Assembly (NCBI RefSeq): GCF_014692505.1
Contig: NZ_JACNYK010000004.1
Location: 124,001 to 188,000 of the forward strand
Source of the DNA: Sphingobacterium arenae
Lineage (GTDB): Bacteria; Bacteroidota; Bacteroidia; Sphingobacteriales; Sphingobacteriaceae
Direction: 5' to 3'
DNA length: 64,000 bases
In this document: one piece after another, positions 9,701-17,917 of the stretch
How positions within the stretch are numbered: the first letter of the stretch is position 1
How the letters are laid out: the number at the start of each line of letters is the position of its first letter
Made by a program: the position numbers and the translations under genes
The notes under the pieces: generated by a model
The model's input: the letters and a program-made list of their open reading frames with translations, nothing else
Database searches by the model: none
Told to the model about the DNA's origin: nothing

Positions 9701-10240
9701 TACTTCCAGCACATACCGCCCGTTCAGATCGGTGGTTGTACCGATTCTATTGTTGTCTTTCACTCCTACCGATACACCGGAAAGGGGCATTCCTAAGGAA
9801 TCAGTTACTAAACCGTTTACCGTAGTAGACGCTTGTTGTATTGTACGTACAGGTTCCTTTTTGATTACAGTTTTAGATATCGTCTTCAGCACGATGGTCC
9901 CATCATGCAACTGATAGGTCAGGGGTTGGTTTTCTATGAGCTTATCCAACGCATTTTTGAGCGGTACGTTATGTAGGTTTACACGCACCTTTTTCGTATT
10001 TTGGAGTGCTTCCTCTGCATAGATAAACCGGTAGCCAGTTTGCTGCCTGATAGTAGAAAAAGCAGTCTCCAGCGACGTGTTGTTTAAATGCAATGTGACA
10101 GTCTGTGCAAGCCCCGTCGACATAGCGTGTAATGTCGCAATTAGCATAAAAGCAATTGTTAGTTTCATTGCTAGGATAATTTTTTTAGACAGGTAGATAC
10201 AACGGTCTCTACGCCGTTGTCTCATACGGATATTATGCAT
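6731..10240 (-). CDS. SusC/RagA family TonB-dependent transporter with STN signalling domain
   Basis: A protein of 1169 residues. After a long N-terminal signal region come a secretin/TonB N-terminal (STN) domain (about 47-125), a carboxypeptidase-regulatory-like beta-sandwich (about 140-215), a TonB box region (DEVVVVAFGTQKKSEVVGA), the plug (about 225-360, with RIAGIIAYQRSGEPGQD and GARGANGVILVTTKEG) and a C-terminal barrel. It should import the SusD-bound ligand using TonB energy. The STN domain normally contacts a FecR-type anti-sigma factor, which fits the sigma/FecR genes just upstream. The ATG at 10240 is taken; methionines at residues 6 and 25 are alternatives, the latter giving a conventional signal peptide. 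Confidence 0.95.
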   Translation of the reverse strand: MHNIRMRQRRRDRCIYLSKKIILAMKLTIAFMLIATLHAMSTGLAQTVTLHLNNTSLETAFSTIRQQTGYRFIYAEEALQNTKKVRVNLHNVPLKNALDKLIENQPLTYQLHDGTIVLKTISKTVIKKEPVRTIQQASTTVNGLVTDSLGMPLSGVSVGVKDNNRIGTTTDLNGRYVLEVPINAILIFSMVGYDKQEIPVQDRSVVNVKMHYADSDIDEVVVVAFGTQKKSEVVGAMTTINPSELRIPSSNLTTALAGRIAGIIAYQRSGEPGQDNADFFIRGVTSFGTGKVDPLILIDGVEFSTTDLRNLQPDDIASFSIMKDAASTALYGARGANGVILVTTKEGKEGPAKVSFRIENSISTPTQNVELADPITYMRLHTEAVRTRDPLGSILYPQSKIDNTVAGTNPYMYPATDWRKELFRDYTMNQRANLSVSGGGKVARYYFAGGFTQDNGVLKVGGQNNFNNNIDLKKYILRSNVNVNLTKTTEVGVRMYGTFDEYTGPLDGGKEMYQNVMRSNPVMFPAYYPKTEQYSHLEHIMFGGSNLGRYINPYADMVKGYRDYSRSVMMAQFELKQNLSFLTEGLSFRAMANTNRQSYFSLSRAYSPFYYQPSFYDRQTGDLTLQVLNERGGSPYPVGEEYLSFDPGSKTIKSIFYLESALNYNRTFREKHGVSAMMVYIMRQALDANAGSLQLSLPARNLGLSGRFTYNYDSRYSAEFNFGYNGSERFYRNNRFGFFPSGGIAWQVSNEKFWEPFSSVAPLFKLRATYGLVGNDEIGSAADRFFYLSNVNLDVSGRGAVFGTDWNYSNSGVSVSRYENTNITWEIAKKANLGVELKLFNKVGIQADFFSEHRKNILMTRAFIPAYMGFSADIRANVGEALGRGMDMSVDYQHSFSPHFWITARGNFTYATSEYKINEEPEYDREWWKSKIGYPLTQQWGYIAERLFVDDEEVANSPTQNFGTGMPTRGGDIKYRDVNGDGQITALDQVPIGNPTRPEIVYGFGISTGFKNFDLSCFFQGLAQESFWIDPEATAPFMPYYYTDAERSSGITYTNQLLKAYADNHWSEDNANVMALWPRLTTLEHANNMQRSTWFMRNGSFLRLKNAEFGYTIPRSKLERIGLESIRVYASGINLLTLSSFKLWDVEMAGNGLGYPVQRVYNLGVHVSF

Positions 10241-10308
10241 ACCTTTGTTATGGATTAAGGTTTATAAATAAAACAATTCATACAGTTAGTGTATCCTTGG
10301 TCTTTTTT

Positions 10309-10334
10309 ACTGGGGGTATGGCCGTACCCTCAGT
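10309..10334 (-). promoter_or_regulatory. Stem-loop in the FecR-SusC intergenic leader
   Basis: An interrupted inverted repeat, ACTG-G-GGGTA around a six-base loop and TACCC-T-CAGT, lies about 70 bases upstream of the susC start and 75 bases after the FecR stop. On the transcribed minus strand it is followed by A residues, not T residues, so it is unlikely to be an intrinsic terminator. It may stabilise the susCD mRNA 5' end or mark a processing point. The rest of the 168-base gap is AT-rich, and I see no confident promoter in it. Confidence 0.35.
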
Positions 10335-10408
10335 TTATCGACTTTTCTTTTGATTTCATCGTTCTTTTTCTCTCATCATTATATTGTCTTTTAGTTTAAC
10401 ATTCTCTA

Positions 10409-11563
10409 TTATCGAACCCGGATCTTCTTCCCCTTCACCGTAATATTGTACGGTGTCAGATCGCTCAATACAGCACAAACCGCCTCGATGGATTCACTTT
10501 TCTTAATTCCTCCTACATACCGTTTATTAGCAAGTGGTACCTGAATATCCAATTTTATGTTATACCAACGGGCGATATCATCCAATACTTCCTTCAATCG
10601 TTTACTATCAAAATAGAAATAGCCCTCTTTCCATGCTAACGCTTCCTCTAGATCAGCTTTCCCAACTTCAACATTTCCACGTCCACTTATAGTCGCATAG
10701 CCTGGTTCGATAATTTTACTATCTTCCGGTGTGCTGACTTTAATTGTACCCTCCGTTAAAATCGTTTTAATTTTTTCTTTATAGAGGTGCGTATTGATAT
10801 TGAAGGCTGTTCCTAAAGCCTCTACCTCTGTTTCTCCTACCAAAACCTTAAAAGGCTTGGTGGCATCTTTGGCGATTTCAAAATAAGCCTCGCCGCGTAC
10901 GGTTACTTTTCGTTCGTCTCCTGTAAATGCTGATGGAAATTCCAATTCAGAATCGGCATTCAACCATACCTTCGTTCCGTCCGCCAATTGGATGTGATAA
11001 GTACCTCCCAAAGGCACCTGCAATTTGTGTTGGTACACAGTTGGATTTTCTGCTGCGCGATAATCTAATGTTGAACCGGAGATCGGCAGGATCATCTTGC
11101 CATCCACCACAGTACGGTCTTCCTGCTCTTCCAGTACCGTTATCGTACCATCGGACAAGGTCAACGTAGCTACGGTACGCCCGGGAACAACATCCATCGT
11201 CTTTCCGACGTTTTCCGTCAACCTATTCTCCTCTTGTTTTTTTAGAAAGAAACTTCCAGCTACTCCGCAAATGATAATTATGGAAGCTGCGACAGCCCAC
11301 CATGCCTTACCCCATATTTTTCTATTTGTATTGTGGTGATATTTTTCAAGTACGTCACCCCACTCTTTTTCAACATCAATCGTTTGATAATCTGTAAGTC
11401 TTTTACTGACTTCTTCTAAGGGAAAATCTTGGTTAGCTATCCACGAACGCAATGTTGGATATTTTTTCACCATATCCATTAGTTCATTGTATTCCACTGC
11501 AGAAATATTACCTTGTATATATTTGGAAATAAGCTCTGCAGCTTTTACATATTCTTCATCCAT
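10409..11563 (-). CDS. FecR family anti-sigma factor
   Basis: A protein of 384 residues. The N-terminal cytoplasmic part (1-85) binds sigma in this family. One membrane helix lies at about 88-106 (WWAVAASIIIICGVAGSFF). The periplasmic FecR domain (about 165-265) contains LADGTKVWLNADSELEFP and VRGEAYFEIAKD, and a DUF4974-type end (about 310-384) contains FYFDSKRLKEVLDDIARWY. It holds the ECF sigma factor until the STN domain of the loaded SusC transporter signals across the periplasm. It lies between the sigma gene (about 100-base gap) and susC, the standard order for transporters regulated by cell-surface signalling. Confidence 0.94.
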   Translation of the reverse strand: MDEEYVKAAELISKYIQGNISAVEYNELMDMVKKYPTLRSWIANQDFPLEEVSKRLTDYQTIDVEKEWGDVLEKYHHNTNRKIWGKAWWAVAASIIIICGVAGSFFLKKQEENRLTENVGKTMDVVPGRTVATLTLSDGTITVLEEQEDRTVVDGKMILPISGSTLDYRAAENPTVYQHKLQVPLGGTYHIQLADGTKVWLNADSELEFPSAFTGDERKVTVRGEAYFEIAKDATKPFKVLVGETEVEALGTAFNINTHLYKEKIKTILTEGTIKVSTPEDSKIIEPGYATISGRGNVEVGKADLEEALAWKEGYFYFDSKRLKEVLDDIARWYNIKLDIQVPLANKRYVGGIKKSESIEAVCAVLSDLTPYNITVKGKKIRVR

Positions 11564-11669
11564 CGGTTCTCTTATGTATCGTTTTTTATCTTTATGCTAC
11601 CAATCCCTTGGGATATAACACTAAGACACTCATGAATGAAAAAAGGATGAAAAGGTGGTAGGAATTTTT

Positions 11670-12215
11670 CTAAAAAAAGATAAAAACAAAACTTTTCAGT
11701 ACGGACATGACCGGAGCGAGCCTATGTCGAAGAAGTTCTACCGAACGTCTTTTTTGCGTTTTTATCGTATTTATTGAAACACCACATAATTCGGCTGCTT
11801 CCCTATTTGATTTGTCCTCCAACCAAGTCAGTCTACAGACTTCCTGACAAGATTTCGGAAGAGATTCGATGGCTTTATATAAGTTATGAATGGTTTCGGC
11901 ATAAATCATGGCATCTAAAATACGAGTATCGTCTATCTCATTCCATGGATTGATTTGGTGGTATTCATGTTGAACTTTCTGATGTCTGATATAATTGAGA
12001 GCCATATTTCGAACAGCTGTGTAGAGGTAGCTTTTTATGGCTTTTTCATGAAAAGGAAGTTCTTCAGCCTTCTCCAAAATTTTCACAAAAGTATCCTGAA
12101 CAATGTCTAATGCAACTTCTCGGCATTTTACAATATGCCATGAAAATTCTACAAGTGCAATATAATATTGCTCAAAAAGCATTTTTATCTGCGCCTCTGT
12201 CAAAACCTTATTCAT
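11670..12215 (-). CDS. ECF RNA polymerase sigma factor (FecI-like)
   Basis: A protein of 181 residues with the two ECF domains. Region 2 (about 8-75) has the DIVQDTFVKILE and YLYTAVRNMALNYIRH motifs. Region 4 (about 115-170) has a helix-turn-helix (NREAAELCGVSINTIKTQKRR). It is the first gene of the sigma-FecR-SusC cascade and should direct transcription of the downstream susCD genes once FecR releases it. The C-terminal extension VLKSFVFIFF is unusually hydrophobic. A good Bacteroidota -7 element lies 38-45 bases upstream of the start. Confidence 0.94.
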   Translation of the reverse strand: MNKVLTEAQIKMLFEQYYIALVEFSWHIVKCREVALDIVQDTFVKILEKAEELPFHEKAIKSYLYTAVRNMALNYIRHQKVQHEYHQINPWNEIDDTRILDAMIYAETIHNLYKAIESLPKSCQEVCRLTWLEDKSNREAAELCGVSINTIKTQKRRSVELLRHRLAPVMSVLKSFVFIFF

Positions 12216-12252
12216 ACGTTAAATTCATAACCGCTTCATACTTTTGATGTCG

Positions 12253-12260
12253 CAAACATA
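12253..12260 (-). promoter_or_regulatory. -7 element of the ECF sigma gene promoter
   Basis: On the minus strand the sequence reads TATGTTTG, an exact match to the Bacteroidota TAnnTTTG element. The distance predicts a 5' leader of about 30 bases before the start codon at 12215. No clear TTG -33 element is at the expected distance. Confidence 0.45.
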
Positions 12261-12366
12261 TGTAAAATAAATAAAGACGTTATTATAGAGCTGTTATCAA
12301 AATATTAAGTTCAGTTTAAATATAGTAAAATAATTTCATTACCAATCTGGATTACTTCTCCTGCGG

Positions 12367-15300
12367 CTATTTAAAATTTCTTCCTTTATAAAAAACACCC
12401 TCAGCTGTTCCTTCCGGTGTATTTTCGAGTTCTAACAACCAACTATTTAGATTAAAACACTGTTGCACTACAACATGAATGACGCGTTCTTCTACTTGTA
12501 TATGGCCAGTTACCATCAGCAGCTTCGCTTGTAATATCTCTCGACGGTATTTTTCAAACACCTTACCCCAAAGTACCAGATTGGCAAACCCTGTCTCGTC
12601 TTCAATCGTTACAAACAATACCCCTTTAGCTGTACCCGGCCGCTGCCGTACGGTAATGAGACCACATACTTTAACCGGCATTCCATTTTTGACAAGCGAT
12701 AATTTATCGGTAGGTAGTACGTGCAACAAATCCAACTTCTTTCTTAAAAAGGATACCGGATGCGCCTTAATAGACAATCCGGTTGTTGCATAATCTTGCA
12801 CCACATGTTCACTGTCGCTCATAAATGGCAGACAAATCTGCTTTTCTTGCGGGCTTGCTGTATCCTGCCCCTTAAACAGCGCAACTTGCCTATCTTGTAT
12901 AGCGGCAACTTCCCATAACGCTTGCCGCCGATCCAAGCCGATAGACCGAAAAGCATCGGCATCCGCCAATCTTTCCAACGTAAAAACAGACAATACGTCC
13001 GCCAGTTCATCTACACGCTTATAATGCTTATGACGGCGCTGCATTAATTTCTCGATATTTTCTTCTTTCAATCCTTTAACTTGCCGGAAACCTAACCGCA
13101 GTTTATGTGGTTTCACCTCAAATTCCCCTTCCAAGATATTGTCCCATACAGAATAATTGATATCCACGGGTAATACTTCAACACCATGCCTACGTGCATC
13201 GATGATAATTTGGGCTGGCTGGTAAAAACCCATTGGTTGGCTGTTTAACAAAGCAGCAGCAAACACATCGGGATAGTGGCATTTTATCCAACTGGACACA
13301 TACACCAATAAAGCAAAAGAAGCTGCATGACTTTCGGGGAAACCATAACTACCGAAACCTTCCAATTGCCTGAATACGCGATGGGCAAATTCCTCGTCGT
13401 AGCCTTTTGTTACCATGCCATTCACCATTTTATCACGGAAGTGGCTAACCTCTCCCTTTGACTTAAAAGTTGCCATACTACGTCGGAGGGCATCGGCTTC
13501 AGCGGGTGTAAAACCTGCCGCTACAATGGCAATTTCCATCGCTTGCTCCTGAAACAACGGAACGCCTAATGTTCGCTTTAAAATATCTTTAATTTCTGGT
13601 GACGGATAATCTATTGCTTCTTCCTCATTCCGTCTTCGCAGATAAGGGTGTACCATATCGCCCTGTATAGGACCCGGACGGACAATGGCCACCTCGATAA
13701 CCAGATCATAAAATGTTTTCGGTTTCAAACGGGGCAGCATGGACATCTGTGCCCGGCTTTCGATTTGGAACACACCTAAGGTATCTGCTAAACTGATCAT
13801 AGCATACACCTGGGGATCATCGGTTTTCATGCTCGTTAGCTCGAGTTCCCGACCATAATGTTTTTTAATCAAGTCGAACCCTTTGCGGATACAGGTGAGC
13901 ATGCCTAATCCCAACACATCCACTTTAAGGAATCCCAACGCTTCCAAATCGTCTTTATTCCATTCCAAATTGGTGCGATCCTCCATACGAGCGGGAATAA
14001 TAGGACATAGCTCATGAATTTTGCCTTGTGTAATCACAAAACCACCAGTATGTTGGCCCAGTTGACGTGGAAATCCAATCAGTTGCTCCGCCAATTCCAA
14101 TATTTTGCGGAAGTGCGGATCTTCGACATGAAAACCATGCTCTTTAAACCGATCAGGTTCCAACGTGCTATCCCAATGTGAACCAATCGTTTGGGATAAC
14201 CGATTAAGTGCATCCATGGACAAGCCCATGGCTTTTCCCACATCCCGCAAAGCCCCTTTCACCCTTTCCTGGGTTACAGTTGCAACAATAGCCGCTCTAT
14301 CCCGGCCGTATTTTTCGTAGATATATTGAATAACTTCCTCGCGACGTTCATGCTCAAAATCGACATCAATATCGGGTGGTTCATCTCGTGCGTCCGACAT
14401 AAATCGGGCAAACAACAGCTTTATATCGGTAGGATTAACCGATGTGATTTCCAGACAGTAACACACAATAGAATTTGCCGCCGACCCCCGTCCCTGGCAC
14501 AAAATTCCGCGCTCACGGGCAAAACGTACATAATCATATACGGTCAAGAAATAGGATGCGTAGTTTTTCCGCCGAATGAAATCAAGTTCCATCTGGATGG
14601 TAGGGGTATGCCTCTCTAACTCTTCTTCATTAAAGCGCTTTTTTGCACCTTGCCATACCCACATTTCTAATTCTTCCTGCGGGGAACGTCCCTCTTGGGT
14701 AAGTTCTTCGGGATACACATATTCCAGTTCATCTAACGAAAAACGGCACGCATCGGCTATTCGGATGGTCTGTTCCAAGGCCTCCGAATAGGAAGCAAAC
14801 AAGCGCTCCATCTCTTCCTGTGGTTTCAGATAGCGTTCAGCATTTGGATGCAAACGAAATCCTGCCGTATAAATCGTACATTTCTCCCGAACACAAGTCA
14901 GGATATCCTGTAAAGCACGACGCTCTGGGATGTGGTAATGTACATCGCCTAATGCAACCACAGGGATATGAAGTTGTTCCGCTAAATCATAAAGACGAAA
15001 CAACCGTTTAGTATCATCCCCTTGGTAGATGCGGGATAACCCTAAATAAACTTGTCCACCCAAATGTGCGGCATACGCTGTAGCATTTTCTATAAAAAGG
15101 ACATCCAACTCAAAACCTGCCGAAAGTGTGGCCGGCGGTACTACCACAAATATGATGTCTTGTTTATAAGTATATACATCTTTTTTGTAAAGATGACATT
15201 TTCCCTTTTCTGCCCGCAAATTTCCAGTACTGAGCAAACTGCACAATTGACTGTAACCTTTCTTGTTTTTCGGATACGCCAATAAGCTGGAGCCATCCAA

Positions 15301-15507
15301 TAAATCCAAGCGGCAGCCTAGAATAAAACGTATCCGATGTTTCCGTGCGGCCACATGCGCACGCACGACACCTGCCAAGCTGTTTCTGTCTGCAATGCCT
15401 ATAGCTTCATAACCTAAAGATGCAGCTTGTTCCACGAGCTCTTCTGGATGCGAAGCACCTCGAAGAAAACTAAAATTACTGGTTACCTGTAGCTCGATAT
15501 ATCCCAT
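12367..15507 (-). CDS. dnaE2: Error-prone DNA polymerase DnaE2
   Basis: A protein of 1046 residues from the ATG at 15507, which has a strong AGGAGG six bases upstream and begins MGYIELQVTSNFSFLRGASH. The open frame extends further upstream, but that part overlaps imuB and has no RBS. Order: PHP domain (about 1-210), polymerase palm with the catalytic PPDIDVDFEHERREE at about 385-400, fingers, and a C-terminal OB fold (about 905-1010). The length fits DnaE2, shorter than replicative DnaE and lacking its beta-clamp/tau tail. It carries out translesion synthesis together with ImuA and ImuB, and is the last gene of that operon with 8 bases after the imuB stop. A separate replicative dnaE is at 38944. 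Confidence 0.95.
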   Translation of the reverse strand: MGYIELQVTSNFSFLRGASHPEELVEQAASLGYEAIGIADRNSLAGVVRAHVAARKHRIRFILGCRLDLLDGSSLLAYPKNKKGYSQLCSLLSTGNLRAEKGKCHLYKKDVYTYKQDIIFVVVPPATLSAGFELDVLFIENATAYAAHLGGQVYLGLSRIYQGDDTKRLFRLYDLAEQLHIPVVALGDVHYHIPERRALQDILTCVREKCTIYTAGFRLHPNAERYLKPQEEMERLFASYSEALEQTIRIADACRFSLDELEYVYPEELTQEGRSPQEELEMWVWQGAKKRFNEEELERHTPTIQMELDFIRRKNYASYFLTVYDYVRFARERGILCQGRGSAANSIVCYCLEITSVNPTDIKLLFARFMSDARDEPPDIDVDFEHERREEVIQYIYEKYGRDRAAIVATVTQERVKGALRDVGKAMGLSMDALNRLSQTIGSHWDSTLEPDRFKEHGFHVEDPHFRKILELAEQLIGFPRQLGQHTGGFVITQGKIHELCPIIPARMEDRTNLEWNKDDLEALGFLKVDVLGLGMLTCIRKGFDLIKKHYGRELELTSMKTDDPQVYAMISLADTLGVFQIESRAQMSMLPRLKPKTFYDLVIEVAIVRPGPIQGDMVHPYLRRRNEEEAIDYPSPEIKDILKRTLGVPLFQEQAMEIAIVAAGFTPAEADALRRSMATFKSKGEVSHFRDKMVNGMVTKGYDEEFAHRVFRQLEGFGSYGFPESHAASFALLVYVSSWIKCHYPDVFAAALLNSQPMGFYQPAQIIIDARRHGVEVLPVDINYSVWDNILEGEFEVKPHKLRLGFRQVKGLKEENIEKLMQRRHKHYKRVDELADVLSVFTLERLADADAFRSIGLDRRQALWEVAAIQDRQVALFKGQDTASPQEKQICLPFMSDSEHVVQDYATTGLSIKAHPVSFLRKKLDLLHVLPTDKLSLVKNGMPVKVCGLITVRQRPGTAKGVLFVTIEDETGFANLVLWGKVFEKYRREILQAKLLMVTGHIQVEERVIHVVVQQCFNLNSWLLELENTPEGTAEGVFYKGRNFK

Positions 15508-15515
15508 TTCTCCTC

Positions 15516-17018
15516 CTACGCAAAAAATCCATGTAAATACCAATTGGCGGAGCGATCCCCTTGATAATGTCCCAAACGAAATAACCAATATCTTCTTCCT
15601 TGATCATCCTCTACATAGTAATAATCCCGGTGCTCCCCCTGCTCAATCCACCATGCACGTTCTATCCGCTCGGGGCCATCTGCCTTTTTGATAAGATGCA
15701 CTTCTCCTTTGTAACGGAATAACATCGGCGGGTAATCCGGAATAGGTGCCGTCACCTCAATAGGATGCGGCGGATTCAATAAACGTGTTGGACGAGGGCG
15801 ATCTGTACGCCAGACTGTGGTTCGTTTCTCTGTTAAGGAGGTCGCTAGCCTTATAGATCGTTCTGGCCAATAATGTTCATCCGGTAAAAAACGCTGTATA
15901 CGGCACTGAGCATCCCTTCCCTTAACTCTATCCAGTAATTCTGCTAATGCATCATTGTCTAAATTCCCTTCTCCATTCCATAGTAACTCTTGAACGGGTG
16001 TCGTTTCCTCTACTTTAATTGCCTCCAACACAAAAACTTCAATTCCCCAGCCTGGTGCTATCGTAGGTATTTGTTGTTTAAATAAATCTAAAAGATGTGC
16101 TATATGAGCAGACGCACGGCTGGTACCAATCTCTATATACTTTACTTTTCCATCCACACGATAACAAGATAGCTTTGCCTTCCGCAATCCCTTCCCCTCG
16201 CCCATCAAACGTTTACACAACATACCTAACAGTTTTTCTATTGCTATTTCAATGCCTTTTGCTGTCCTGATAGGCTCTAGGCAAGGAAGCCGTTCCGCAT
16301 AAGGAATGACGGGTTTTAAGAGGGGGATAAATTCTTCTTCTTCGCCTAAAGCTTGTCTCACACGTTTTCCCAAATCTTCTCCAAAACGTCTCTTCAATAC
16401 CTGCGGAGGTATCTGTGTGACACTAACTACCGTTCTAAATCCTAATTTTTTCAGCCGTTCAAGGAGATTAGATTCCAAACGTAAACAAGCTATAGGCATG
16501 GTAGATAAGATTTCTTGCTGCATATTATCAGGAATAATGATACCATGCTGCCCATATCGGGCTATTGCCCAAGCAGCTCCTATAGTTGAGGCTATGCTTA
16601 TCCGAACTTCATATCCTTTTTGTTTTAATTGCAAGTAAATTTCTTGCAGGTAAGCTTCTTCCCCTCCCCATAGATGAGCACAACCTGTTATATCTAATAT
16701 TAAAAAGCCTGTTGTATCCACACTTATCATAGGTGTATAGCGCATACACCATAATCCTATACTTTTGAGCAGCCTCTCTTTGCGTAGCGGTTTGTCTTGT
16801 AATACTTCTAATTTTGGGATTGCTGCGCGGGCGTCGGCAACGACCATGTTTGGTATAACTCCAAGCTCTGCTGCCAAGGGGCTAACCGCCGAAACGCACA
16901 TTTTACCTCGTTCGGGCATAGCAAATACAAAAGGGGTATCGGTTAGTTGAGGATTATGTTTTGTATACCAATCCGTCAATAAAAAAGGGAACCATAATAC
17001 AGCATATCGTTTTACCAT
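15516..17018 (-). CDS. imuB: ImuB, catalytically degenerate Y-family polymerase-like mutasome protein
   Basis: A protein of 500 residues with the Y-family fold: palm (about 1-170), a helix-hairpin-helix (LKKLGFRTVVSVTQIPPQVL, about 185-205) and a little-finger region. The catalytic acids are altered. The motif that reads S-x-D-E-A in active Pol IV is here SVDTTGFLILDITG, and the N-terminal catalytic Asp is replaced in YAVLWFPF. This matches ImuB, a scaffold that recruits DnaE2 and the beta clamp and does not polymerise. It lies between imuA (2 bases away) and dnaE2 (8 bases), giving a full SOS mutagenesis cassette. Confidence 0.93.
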   Translation of the reverse strand: MVKRYAVLWFPFLLTDWYTKHNPQLTDTPFVFAMPERGKMCVSAVSPLAAELGVIPNMVVADARAAIPKLEVLQDKPLRKERLLKSIGLWCMRYTPMISVDTTGFLILDITGCAHLWGGEEAYLQEIYLQLKQKGYEVRISIASTIGAAWAIARYGQHGIIIPDNMQQEILSTMPIACLRLESNLLERLKKLGFRTVVSVTQIPPQVLKRRFGEDLGKRVRQALGEEEEFIPLLKPVIPYAERLPCLEPIRTAKGIEIAIEKLLGMLCKRLMGEGKGLRKAKLSCYRVDGKVKYIEIGTSRASAHIAHLLDLFKQQIPTIAPGWGIEVFVLEAIKVEETTPVQELLWNGEGNLDNDALAELLDRVKGRDAQCRIQRFLPDEHYWPERSIRLATSLTEKRTTVWRTDRPRPTRLLNPPHPIEVTAPIPDYPPMLFRYKGEVHLIKKADGPERIERAWWIEQGEHRDYYYVEDDQGRRYWLFRLGHYQGDRSANWYLHGFFA

Positions 17019-17020
17019 GA

Positions 17021-17761
17021 TTACCCCACCTTTCTTTTAGCATGATATATAGGATTTGAAGATAACACAAGCCGCTTAGCCTGAAACTGGTTCTGTCTCC
17101 ACCCCACTTGCCACCGGCTAGGGTTTCCATTCTTGACTTTTAAAAGCTCTACTTCCCACTCTGGAGACCCCACACCCGGCATATCTCCCTGCACATGGCT
17201 TGGCAACGGGCTGATATGCCATCGTGCTGCACAAGCAGTTGTGCCACGAAATCGAGATTTTAGCCGTAATACAAATCCCGTAACCTTGCTTTTCTCTACA
17301 GCGAGCTGCAAACGTCTGGACTGTACAAAATCAATATCTTGTATTTCTGCAATAACCACACGTATTCCCTCGCATTTTAGACCTTCTTCCAATGCCCAAA
17401 GGATGTCCTTTTGCTTTTCCATCTTTACAAAGATGATACGATCTGGATCTACGCCGAACGATTTGATGGAAGGTGCAAACAATTGACTAGAACTACTTAT
17501 CCATAAGCCTACACCGTCTTTCTGCATTAAAAAAGATAAGAGGCCGCCTATGAAGCCGCTTGATGCCGCTTCTTCTTCGTTGCTTTCCATCATAAATTCG
17601 TGTAGCGTACCTACTGGGAAAACATGACCAGGGAAAGCTTTCTCCAATTCTCCCAAACCTACACCATAATCCTTTTTTTCAATCTGTTTAAAGCCTTGCC
17701 ATTGCAATATTTGCTGCTGCAAATCAACTATTAACATCGATTTTTCCATAGATGTGCCCAT
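17021..17761 (-). CDS. imuA: ImuA, RecA-like mutasome protein
   Basis: A protein of 246 residues resembling the SulA/RecA-like ImuA family. A beta-strand-rich RecA-like core is visible with GFIGGLLSFLMQKDGVGLWISS, DPDRIIFVKMEKQKDILWALEEGLK and the C-terminal WQVGWRQNQFQAKRL. Walker A is degenerate, as usual in ImuA. It is the first gene of imuA-imuB-dnaE2 and is preceded by a promoter whose spacer contains an inverted repeat. ATGs at codons 1, 5 and 9 are possible; the first is preceded by AAGGAAA. It should regulate or assemble the ImuB-DnaE2 complex during DNA damage. Confidence 0.9.
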   Translation of the reverse strand: MGTSMEKSMLIVDLQQQILQWQGFKQIEKKDYGVGLGELEKAFPGHVFPVGTLHEFMMESNEEEAASSGFIGGLLSFLMQKDGVGLWISSSSQLFAPSIKSFGVDPDRIIFVKMEKQKDILWALEEGLKCEGIRVVIAEIQDIDFVQSRRLQLAVEKSKVTGFVLRLKSRFRGTTACAARWHISPLPSHVQGDMPGVGSPEWEVELLKVKNGNPSRWQVGWRQNQFQAKRLVLSSNPIYHAKRKVG

Positions 17762-17783
17762 AGCTATTTCCTTTTCTCCAAAA

Positions 17784-17791
17784 CAAAGATA
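17784..17791 (-). promoter_or_regulatory. -7 element of the imuA-imuB-dnaE2 promoter
   Basis: The minus strand reads TATCTTTG, an exact TAnnTTTG match, 23-30 bases upstream of the imuA start. A TTAG (one mismatch from TTTG) lies exactly 20 bases further upstream, the expected place for the -33 element. Confidence 0.6.
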
Positions 17792-17811
17792 ATACTAATA
17801 TTTTTAGTATT
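17791..17811. promoter_or_regulatory. Perfect inverted repeat in the imu promoter spacer (probable damage-response operator)
   Basis: Two perfect 8-base arms, AATACTAA and TTAGTATT, flank a 5-base AT spacer. The 21-base palindrome fills the interval between the -33 and -7 elements of the imuA promoter, where a bound repressor would block polymerase. In Bacteroidota these operons are expected to be controlled by LexA or S24-type repressors; no such gene is in the window, so the binding protein is inferred only. Confidence 0.6.
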
Positions 17812-17845
17812 CTAATAAAGAAAATTTAGGCCTTTATTGGATAAC

Positions 17846-17876
17846 AAAAAAGGCATCCAAAAATGGCCTGCCTTTT
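17846..17876 (-). terminator. Intrinsic terminator of the dicarboxylate symporter gene
   Basis: Arms AAAAGGCA and TGCCTTTT enclose a 13-base loop. Read on the minus strand the second arm runs directly into TTTTTTGTT. It lies about 45 bases after the symporter stop. Confidence 0.6.
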
Positions 17877-17917
17877 ATTCATCTATAATTTGCGGAAGTG
17901 TCTAAATAGAAAAGAGA

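Noticed and set aside
15508..15588. Longer DnaE2 overlapping imuB
   Set aside because: No ribosome-binding site; the ATG at 15507 has AGGAGG and the conserved MGYIELQV beginning.
17021..17761. LexA or S24 repressor gene next to the imu operon
   Set aside because: The first gene is ImuA itself; no HTH or Ser-Lys protease gene is within the window.
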